From an uncultured Bacillota bacterium (lineage in GTDB: Bacteria > Bacillota_I > Bacilli_A > RF39 > UBA660): 7,794 bases of DNA. The stretch spans positions 1 to 7,794 of the forward strand of contig CAOJZR010000023.1 of NCBI GenBank assembly GCA_948466105.1, in the 5' to 3' direction. How positions within the stretch are numbered: the first letter of the stretch is position 1; every line of letters starts with the position of its first letter. The position numbers and the translations under genes were made by a program. Below the pieces are notes generated by a model. The model saw only the letters and a list, made by a program, of their open reading frames with translations, was not told the DNA's origin and made no database searches. Below, piece after piece: positions 1 through 6,500 of the stretch.

Positions 1-899
1 ATCTCTCTTATATTAGGATCAAAAGATGGCGTTTGACTATAAGCTAGAATATCACCTGTTTTGGCATCCATTACACCTATCATCATTAATTCTGGTTGAT
101 ACTTTTCTGTAGCATCTTTAATGGCTGATTCCACGAACCATTGAATATTAGAATTAATAGTTAAATAGATATCATTACCATTTATAGCATCAATTCTTGT
201 TTCATCGGTATCTGGTATTTTATAGCCATTACGATCCTGTTGATATTCTAAATAGCCATTTTTACCTATCAGGGATGTTTCATATTGTAATTCAATCCCC
301 ATCTCACCTTCAATACTATATTCAATTAAAGTTTTATCATCTTTAACAATCTCTGTTTGTTTAGTCTTAGCATAACCAATAATATATGAAGCAAAATCAT
401 CATTAGGATACCAGCGTTTATTATTTTCAATAAAATCAATACCTACTAGATTTAAATTTTCAATTTTTTCCTTTGTTAGTTCAGTAATATTGCGTCCACC
501 TGGTCCTAATTCAACTTGATAAACATCAAGGTTTAAAAGCTTTGTTAATGCTTCTTCACTCATTTCTAAAATAGGCGCTAGGGCCTTGGCTGTAGCAGAA
601 ATATCTTTGACATATAATTCACCTCTACTATTTTTACTTTTTTCTAAATAAGCTATAACTGTATAAGAGGTAACAGTTGTGGCAAGCACATTTTCATTAG
701 CATCATAAATAGTACCTCTTTTTGCGTATAAAGTTTTTGAATAAGTATTACGTTTAGAAGCAAAATCATCCATGTTAATTCCATAAACACTAGGTGCTAA
801 AGAAACATAGCAGTACTGAATAAATAAAACCAAAATAAAAACAAGAAAAATAATATATGTTCTTTTAGGAAAATTCCATGAATTATTTTTTCTTGTCAT
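1..899 (-). CDS. ftsI: Class B penicillin-binding protein (FtsI/PBP2B type), N-terminal part, 3' end beyond window
   Basis: The first 299 residues of a division-type peptidoglycan transpeptidase are visible; the gene continues past position 1. A short basic cytoplasmic N-terminus is followed by one transmembrane helix (about residues 14-32, rich in I/F/L/V). The class B non-catalytic module follows, with RGTIYD at 61-66, GEMGIEL at 198-204 and DIYLTINSNIQ at 243-253. The run-in to the transpeptidase domain is seen at 279-296 (AKTGDILAYSQTPSFDPN). The catalytic SxxK, SxN and KTG motifs would lie downstream and cannot be checked. The ATG at 899 is supported by an AAGGTGA Shine-Dalgarno 4 nt upstream, and it starts 11 nt after the ftsL stop. 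By family knowledge it cross-links septal peptidoglycan outside the membrane, together with FtsW and the FtsL/DivIC complex. The place right after ftsL favours the division PBP; a SpoVD-like paralogue is the main alternative, and the missing C-terminus (PASTA domains or not) would help decide. Confidence 0.93.
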   Translation of the reverse strand, partial: MTRKNNSWNFPKRTYIIFLVFILVLFIQYCYVSLAPSVYGINMDDFASKRNTYSKTLYAKRGTIYDANENVLATTVTSYTVIAYLEKSKNSRGELYVKDISATAKALAPILEMSEEALTKLLNLDVYQVELGPGGRNITELTKEKIENLNLVGIDFIENNKRWYPNDDFASYIIGYAKTKQTEIVKDDKTLIEYSIEGEMGIELQYETSLIGKNGYLEYQQDRNGYKIPDTDETRIDAINGNDIYLTINSNIQWFVESAIKDATEKYQPELMMIGVMDAKTGDILAYSQTPSFDPNIRE

Positions 900-910
900 T
901 TTTTCACCTT

Positions 911-1204
911 CTAGTCTTCTATAACAACAATATTATCATTATTATACGCCAAACCCATATCTTTGACAATATCTTTTACATTATCATAACTGGTAAGTTC
1001 ATTTATCTTCATTGTTAGACTTTCATTTTTTTTCTCTTGGGTAGCAATATCATAGTTTATTTCTTCAATATCCATTTTTATATTACTAATATTAGCACCA
1101 CAAAAGATTTTTAGTAAAAGAGTAAAAGCAAAGGCTATAAAACCTAGACTATATATTAATCTTTCACCTTTAGTTATTTTTGCAGCTCGTCTTTTTCTAA
1201 TCAT
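911..1204 (-). CDS. ftsL: Cell division protein FtsL (short bitopic coiled-coil protein)
   Basis: A 97-residue protein with the FtsL/DivIC layout. It has a basic cytoplasmic N-terminus (MIRKRRAAK), one hydrophobic membrane helix at about residues 17-36, then an extracellular heptad-like segment rich in E, K, I, L and N at about 40-75. The tail reads DIVKDMGLAYNNDNIVVIED, like the conserved end of DivIC/FtsL proteins. Sequence alone is too divergent to separate FtsL from DivIC; the position between rsmH and the PBP gene identifies it as ftsL. The family forms a complex with DivIB/FtsQ and DivIC that recruits and activates the septal FtsW-PBP synthase. The ATG at 1204 lies inside the end of rsmH, an 8-bp overlap with its stop, and is preceded by an AGAGGAG ribosome site, so translation is probably coupled to rsmH. 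Confidence 0.88.
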   Translation of the reverse strand: MIRKRRAAKITKGERLIYSLGFIAFAFTLLLKIFCGANISNIKMDIEEINYDIATQEKKNESLTMKINELTSYDNVKDIVKDMGLAYNNDNIVVIED

Positions 1205-2123
1205 TTTGCTCTCCTCTTTCTATTACTCTTAATCGTGCACTTCTTGATCTATTATTATAAGCAAGTTCTTCCTTACTAGGGGTTATGGAAGCGACTAATT
1301 GATATTTAGGTTGGTAATTATCTGGAATAATGGGTAATTGGCTTAAGTTATTATCTACTTTACTTGCATCAGCAAAAATTTTTTTACAAATTCTATCTTC
1401 TAAAGAATGAAAAGTTATCACACAAAGGCGACCATGAGGTTTTAACATTGTTAAACTATTTCTTAATGATACATCGAACACATTTAATTCATCATTTACC
1501 TCAATTCTAAGCGCTTGAAAAATTTTTCTAGCTGGATGATGCAAACGTTTATATTTTTCTGGAACTGCCATTTTTATGATATCAACTAATTCTAAAGTTG
1601 TTGTTATTTTTTTTTCAAGACGTTTTTTAACAATAGCACTAGCAATACTACTAGCATATTTTTCTTCACCATATGTTTTAAAAATATGATTTAATTCATC
1701 TTTAGAATATGTATTAACAATATCATAAGCGTTTTTTTTATTTTCCTTATCCATTCGCATATCTAGTAAAGCTTCTTTATGAAAACTAAATCCTCTTTTA
1801 TCTTCATCTAATTGCGGACTTGATACACCAAGGTCATAAAGGATGGCATCAACTTTTAAAACATGCAATTCTTCTAGTTTCTCTTTAGCAAATAGAAAAT
1901 TGCTTTTGATAATAGTATAATTATTAGCAATTTGCTTTAATTTCATCTCAGCACTATTTATGGCTTCTATGTCTTGATCAAATGCGTACAAATGACCATT
2001 AGGTATTTTTGATAAAATCTCACTCGAATGGCCTGCATAACCTAAAGTCATATCAACAACTATACTATCATCTTTTAGATTAAGATAGTTAATAACCTCT
2101 TCTTTCATAACACTAATATGCAT
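1197..2123 (-). CDS. rsmH: 16S rRNA (cytosine(1402)-N(4))-methyltransferase RsmH (MraW)
   Basis: A 308-residue protein of normal length for RsmH, the SAM-dependent enzyme that methylates N4 of C1402 in the 16S rRNA decoding centre. The typical motifs occur in order: the opening HISVMKEEVINYL; the SAM-binding loop DMTLGYAGHS at 24-33; AFDQD at 47-51; DLGVSSPQLD at 97-106; RGFSF at 110-114 and LDMRMD at 120-125. The inserted helical domain carries HHPARKIFQALRIEVNDEL at 195-213. The end has VITFHSLEDR at 235-244 and NRSRSARLRVIER at 291-303. No key motif is missing. The ATG at 2123 has a near-perfect AAGGAGGA ribosome site 3-4 nt upstream that overlaps the mraZ stop codon, so it should be translated efficiently from the mraZ-led transcript. 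An A9 run encodes E-K-K-I near residue 170. Confidence 0.97.
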   Translation of the reverse strand: MHISVMKEEVINYLNLKDDSIVVDMTLGYAGHSSEILSKIPNGHLYAFDQDIEAINSAEMKLKQIANNYTIIKSNFLFAKEKLEELHVLKVDAILYDLGVSSPQLDEDKRGFSFHKEALLDMRMDKENKKNAYDIVNTYSKDELNHIFKTYGEEKYASSIASAIVKKRLEKKITTTLELVDIIKMAVPEKYKRLHHPARKIFQALRIEVNDELNVFDVSLRNSLTMLKPHGRLCVITFHSLEDRICKKIFADASKVDNNLSQLPIIPDNYQPKYQLVASITPSKEELAYNNRSRSARLRVIERGEQND

Positions 2124-2126
2124 AAA

Positions 2127-2134
2127 TCCTCCTT
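2127..2134 (-). promoter_or_regulatory. Strong ribosome binding site of rsmH overlapping the mraZ stop
   Basis: On the minus strand the sequence TAAGGAGGATTTATG contains the mraZ stop (TAA), an AAGGAGGA Shine-Dalgarno and the rsmH start. The stop and the ribosome site share two bases. This fixes the rsmH start at 2123 and suggests that ribosomes finishing mraZ hand over directly to rsmH. Confidence 0.85.
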
Positions 2135-2561
2135 ATATATTGGGTGCGAATAATTTATCAGCTATATCTGAAAAAGATTCGATATTAGTATTGATAAAAT
2201 CATCAAAACTCTTTTTATTCCATATTTCTAAATGCTCATTAACGCCAATAATAACACAATCTTTATCCAAATTAGCAAAATCAATAAGATTAGTTGGAAT
2301 ATTAATTCTTCCTACTTTATCTAGTTCTAAAGTTGTGGCTCCTGATAGAAAAAAACGCATAAAATTTCTCGCATCTTTGGTATTGGGCAATTCTTTGTAT
2401 TTGTTTATGATGTTTTCCCATTCGCACTTAGGATAGACAAACAAACATCCATCTAAACCTCTGGTGATAATAAATTCACTACCTAAATCATTGCGCATTT
2501 TAGACGGAATCGTTAATCGTCCTTTGTCATCAATTGCATGATTATATTGGCCCATGAACAT
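2133..2561 (-). CDS. mraZ: MraZ, transcriptional regulator of the division and cell wall (dcw) cluster
   Basis: MraZ is a ring-forming DNA-binding protein with two AbrB-like half-domains that binds TGG-type direct repeats at its own promoter. From the ATG at 2561 the product is 142 residues, the usual MraZ length, and opens with the family-typical MFMGQYNHAIDDKGR. Each half carries the signature: DDKGRLTIPSK at about 11-21 and DKVGRINIP at about 81-89. ITRGLDGCLFVYP and RFFLSGAT are further conserved stretches. A GTG 12 nt further upstream (2573) is in frame and would add MGDI, but it lies inside the fourth operator box and its next bases (GGGTGA) look like the ribosome site for the ATG at 2561, so I chose the latter; an ATG at 2555 is a weaker option. 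It is the first gene of the cluster and is presumably autoregulated. Known MraZ proteins repress in E. coli, while activation is reported in a mycoplasma, so the sign here is open. Confidence 0.96.
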   Translation of the reverse strand: MFMGQYNHAIDDKGRLTIPSKMRNDLGSEFIITRGLDGCLFVYPKCEWENIINKYKELPNTKDARNFMRFFLSGATTLELDKVGRINIPTNLIDFANLDKDCVIIGVNEHLEIWNKKSFDDFINTNIESFSDIADKLFAPNI

Positions 2562-2568
2562 AATATCA

Positions 2569-2608
2569 CCCACTTTAACCCATTTATATCCACCTTATAC
2601 CACTATTT
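2569..2608 (-). promoter_or_regulatory. MraZ operator: four 10-bp phased TGG boxes
   Basis: Read on the minus strand, four consecutive 10-mers are AAATAGTGGT, ATAAGGTGGA, TATAAATGGG and TTAAAGTGGG. Their TGG cores start at 2602, 2592, 2582 and 2572, exactly 10 bp apart, so all face the same side of the helix. Known MraZ operators consist of TGGG-type boxes separated by about 5 bp, usually in threes; mycoplasma boxes are AAAGTG-like, and the fourth box here matches that closely. The array starts within the -10 element, covers the predicted transcription start and runs into the mraZ ribosome site, a layout well suited to blocking initiation when MraZ is abundant. Confidence 0.85.
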
Positions 2609-2633
2609 TACTATTTTTATATAAAAATGTAAA
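2605..2633 (-). promoter_or_regulatory. Sigma-A type promoter of the mraZ-rsmH-ftsL-PBP cluster
   Basis: On the minus strand a -35 element TTTACA (2633-2628) and a -10 element TAAAAT (2610-2605) are separated by exactly 17 bp. Each matches the housekeeping consensus at five of six positions. The region upstream (2641-2690) is strongly A/T-rich. Transcription should begin near 2598, giving a leader of roughly 37 nt before the mraZ ATG. The -10 overlaps the first MraZ box. Confidence 0.75.
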
Positions 2634-2690
2634 GAGAACTAGACATTATTTTATATAAAAATTAAGAAAAAAATGATGAATTTTGGTGTA

Positions 2691-2723
2691 GAAAACAAAA
2701 AAATTGGATTTTTCCAATTTTTT
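2691..2723 (-). terminator. Rho-independent-type terminator after the cohesin-like gene
   Basis: Immediately after the stop codon at 2722-2724 the minus strand reads AAATTGGA, a four-A loop, TCCAATTT, and then a T-rich run. The 8-bp stem has only two G-C pairs beyond A-T pairs, but it can be extended by A-T pairing at its base. The plus strand also shows a T-run after the same stem, so it could work in both directions, though no plus-strand gene needs it. It separates the surface-protein unit from the mraZ promoter. Confidence 0.7.
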
Positions 2724-3567
2724 AAAACAATTTATATTTATTCACAAGTCTTTTTCCAATATAAGCACATACAAGGATGATACCAATAATAGATACTATC
2801 AATACTTTTTTTAAAGGAAATTTCTTTTTTGAGATAATAGGCTCGTTTTTACTAATAATTTCATCTTTAGCATTATCACCTTTAGGTGTATCATTATCCT
2901 TTTGGTCTTCTACATTATCAATTGGTTTATCTATAATATCATCTATGTCACTTGTTGAATTTTCATCATCAACTGATGGTTCAATTTGGTTATTATTTTC
3001 ATCATTATTACTTGGAGGATTAGTAGTTATTTGATCATTTTTATCATCAGGTTTGATTGGTTCTTCTTTATCATCAGGTTTTAAACTTTCATCTTTAAGA
3101 ACATAATCAAATTGTTTATCTTCATTTATTAGATCATCTTTAGCAACAGATGCATACTTAGCATCAACAATCGTCAGCGTCTTTGCAATTAATTTATAAC
3201 TAGTTATCTCGCTTCCACTAAACGACAATGTACCAAGTCTCATATAACCATCTTTATCAACTAAATTTTCTTTTGGACTACCAGTTGTGATAATAATACG
3301 AACAGTATTATTACCACTATCATAAATATATCTTTTAGTATAACTATTTAAAATGTGCGAATCAAAATCAAGACCACTTAAAAAAACAGCACCATCAACT
3401 TTAACAGTTAAATCAATTCCTCCTACATATCCTTCTTCAAATGCTAACAAAACTTCAACCTTATTATCAGTTTGGGCATTTGTTTTAACGAACGTCTTAG
3501 CATAACATGTAGAACTTCCAAATAAGAGAAAAAGGAAACTAAAACCAAGTAACAGTCCTTTTTTCAT
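2722..3567 (-). CDS. Membrane-anchored surface protein with a cohesin-like domain and acidic stalk
   Basis: A 281-residue protein with a clear surface-anchor layout. Residues 1-23 form a signal peptide (basic MKKG, hydrophobic LLLGFSFLFLLFG, likely cut after CYA). There is no proper lipobox: the residues before Cys21 are SST. Residues about 30-140 look like a cohesin/carbohydrate-module beta-sandwich, with VEVLLAFEEGYVGGIDLTVK, then VRIIITTGS and YMRLGTLSF. I judge this by pattern only, and it is the least certain part. Residues about 145-245 are a low-complexity stalk rich in D, N, E, K and P, including two copies of a nine-residue unit beginning KPDDK. A hydrophobic helix at about 254-270 is followed by a basic tail (KRLVNKYKLF), which would place the beta domain outside the cell. 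No LPxTG motif is present. The gene starts directly on the stop codon of the M60 peptidase gene, which suggests co-expression and possibly a role in holding that enzyme at the surface; this is inference. Confidence 0.8.
   Translation of the reverse strand: MKKGLLLGFSFLFLLFGSSTCYAKTFVKTNAQTDNKVEVLLAFEEGYVGGIDLTVKVDGAVFLSGLDFDSHILNSYTKRYIYDSGNNTVRIIITTGSPKENLVDKDGYMRLGTLSFSGSEITSYKLIAKTLTIVDAKYASVAKDDLINEDKQFDYVLKDESLKPDDKEEPIKPDDKNDQITTNPPSNNDENNNQIEPSVDDENSTSDIDDIIDKPIDNVEDQKDNDTPKGDNAKDEIISKNEPIISKKKFPLKKVLIVSIIGIILVCAYIGKRLVNKYKLF
3040..3081. repeat. Short tandem repeat coding for KPDDK units in the stalk
   Basis: The 15-mer TTTATCATCAGGTTT occurs at 3040-3054 and again at 3067-3081, a 27-bp period. 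It encodes the start of two consecutive nine-residue units, KPDDKEEPI and KPDDKNDQI, in the acidic linker. The period is a multiple of three, so a change in copy number would alter stalk length without a frameshift. Confidence 0.6.
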
Positions 3568-6500
3568 CTAATTAGTTCCTCTTGTACTATCAATAATTTC
3601 CATATAAGGTAGTGCTTCATATGATTTTAAATCATGAATTGTTAAAGAAGTACTAGTTAAGCGCTGACCAACTAATGTTAAGGGATCATTAACTCGATAT
3701 AAATTGGCACGAATACTGTTTTTTTGCATTTGTGCATATGTTTTTTTATCAACGACATAAAACCAAGTACCACTTGCTATACTAGCTACATCACCTTCGC
3801 TTGTTAAATTGGCAAACAAGAAATTATCACCATTATAAATTTCATTAGTATACGCATCTATAAGGGTCACAACATTAAAAGCAGGATTGCCACGATAATC
3901 ACCTTTAAAAATGACACTACCAGCTTTAATTGGTGGTTTTTTAGGATCATAAATATAATCTTCTTTTAATTTACCAATATTAACAGCATTTAAATCAACA
4001 TTATCCCCTGGTGGAGCAATTAAATCAAGCTCTGCACCACTTATCCCATTTTGATTGCCTACAGCTTCAATTTTGACATAAGCTATATCATCATAAGTCC
4101 AAAGTTGATTACCACCTGTAGTTCCTTCTTTATCAAAATAAACAATATTAGTATAAGCGTTTTCCTCATTTAAATCAAAAGTTCCTGTTTTAGCTAAAAT
4201 CCAATTATGATTATCCTGACTAACATAGATATTGTATTTTTTAATTGCATTAGTGCTTAACTTACTATCTAAAGCAGCTGTATACTTTATTCCTGCTAAG
4301 GCTAAATTAGTATTTAAACTAATAATTATATAGGCATCACTTTTATCTGTTTTAGCCTCTAAATTATTACCATTATAAACAATTGTTGTAACTCGTTCAT
4401 TCCCATTAAAAACAGAGGTCGCATTACCATCAATTAATTTATATATACTATTATGTCTGTCATCAAGATTTTCATTTTCACTATCAATGCAATCAGCTTG
4501 ATTTTTAAAATTAGAATAAATAGTAAATGTATCTTTTTTAACACTACCATCATGCATAATTTTTACTTCATCTAAAACATTAGTCGTTGTTTTATTTAAT
4601 AAATAATCATAAGCAGTAATCTCATAAGTTAAAGCTTGATTATTTAAAGCACCGATCGTATCAGTAAAAGTATTTTGCGTTGTAAAGGCAATTACTTTAC
4701 CATTACGCTTAATCTCATAACCCAAGATTTTTTCATTTTCTTTATTTACATTAAAATTCAAGATAAAACGTTTATTATTAGGATCTTCATCTAGTGTTGC
4801 TTCGACCATAACATCACTAGCTATTCCCTCTTGCTTACTAAGACGATAACGGCGTGCTTCATCGTTTAAATACCAAATAGAACGTGTTTCTAAAGCAAAC
4901 TTAGAAGCATAATTTCGTGCTGTGTCACTTATTTTATAACCCCATTTTTCAAAGAAAGGTACTAAATTACGATTAGCAGCAGCACTAGCATACATAACTA
5001 ATAAATCTTCTTTTGAACCTGTTAAAGAAGAATTACGACTCAAATGATTAATACGTGCATAAATCGAATTAACATCAGTAAATGTTAAATTATCATCATA
5101 AGCTAAATGTAATTGCCAATACATTCCAAGTTGAACAAAAACATTATTGGAAACCCCACTCGTATTAGATGTAACTTTTTCATATATTTTAGGATAAATA
5201 TTACTACTTTCTAAGCGTGATTTTGATGTATCATTAGCAGTTTGCGCAAGAAGTGCATAAACATTATTAGTAATCTCAGCACTAGCAAGATTGCTTTGAT
5301 TGATTTGATGACCAATTTCATGACTGATACCCCAACCAAAATAGCCATTAAAATCACTATATGTTTTACCAGTTAAAAGTCCTGAAGTTGAATTATAACC
5401 AACTCCTATATGATAACTTCCTGCATACATGAAAGCTCCAGCGAACATTCGCATATAACGAATATTAATTCGCGAAGCAGGCATTTCATCTTTTTTATTA
5501 GTTGCATTTTTGATCAGTCCTTTTTGACGATAGAAAAATTCAACCATTTCATCAAAAGCCGATAATGAAGTTGCTAATGAAGTTATTTTATCAGCTTGAC
5601 TAAAGGAAGCAAATGTCTTCTCAACAACAGTAGCAGGAATAGATAATAAGCCATGCTTAGTAACAATTTCAGTTGCATTTAAAACACTAGTTCTTTCATC
5701 AAAAGGTAAATTTTGACGATGATAATTATCTGCTAAATTAGCCACATAATTATCTAAGGTATTAAAATAGTCAGTAAGAGCCTGCTTTTGTTCAACTTCA
5801 GTTTTATTATGAAGGTCTAAAACAGGAATTTTAACCCCCCCACTAACACGAACTTTGATAACATCGCCTTCTACTTGGCTTGGATAACGTAGATAAACAC
5901 TACCACCACGTTCAGAAGCTATATTACCAATTTGTGGAACGGTTATTATATTTTGGCCAGCATGTAAATTAACAACAGTTTGATTCCAAACATTAGCCTC
6001 AGCATAATACTGTGTAAATACTAATTGTGGTTTTACTTTATTATTAGTTCCCACATAAATGGTTAATTTTTCGCCAGGACGGGCAACAATTCCAAGTGGC
6101 TGATAATCATTAAGGCTCATTGCCATGCCTAAATGATTATTTTTACTATTGCTTATTGTTTGATCAACAATAATAGTATCTTGCATAGCTTTATCATTAA
6201 GAATTGCCTTAGCATAAGCTAAATCTTTTAAGATAATTTCCCTATTAGGATGATATTCACCACTGATTAAATCTCTTGTATTAACGCGATTTTGTAATGC
6301 TTCAATCATTGCAAGTGTAACCCCACTATTTAGCTCAACTCGTAAATCATCTTTAAATAGCGCTGCTATTTCATCCTCTAAAGAATTATACTCATAAAAT
6401 TTTATTTCTCTTAAAGCATTATTTCCAAAAGCTAAATAATTTGCTAGACAAATTTGTATTTTATTGGTATTAATTGCTTTTTCTAGATTGACAACATAGT

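Noticed and set aside
1607..1615. A9 run in rsmH as a frameshift or slippage site
   Set aside because: The frame and all rsmH motifs on both sides are intact, and A-runs of this size are common in AT-rich genes.
2140..2436. Plus-strand open frame of about 98 codons
   Set aside because: It lies wholly opposite mraZ, whose family motifs are unmistakable, and it has no ribosome site or recognisable domain.
2649..2670. Alternative A/T-rich promoter with a TATAAAAT-like -10 element upstream of mraZ
   Set aside because: No convincing -35 element sits at the right distance; the TTTACA-17-TAAAAT pair is far better and agrees with the operator position.
2777..3034. Plus-strand open frame of about 85 codons
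   Set aside because: It is the reverse reading of the acidic low-complexity stalk, which gives a Ser/Ile/Leu-rich artefact.
3505..3507. Lipoprotein cleavage at Cys21 of the cohesin-like protein
   Set aside because: The residues before the cysteine are SST rather than a lipobox, and a C-terminal membrane helix already provides an anchor.
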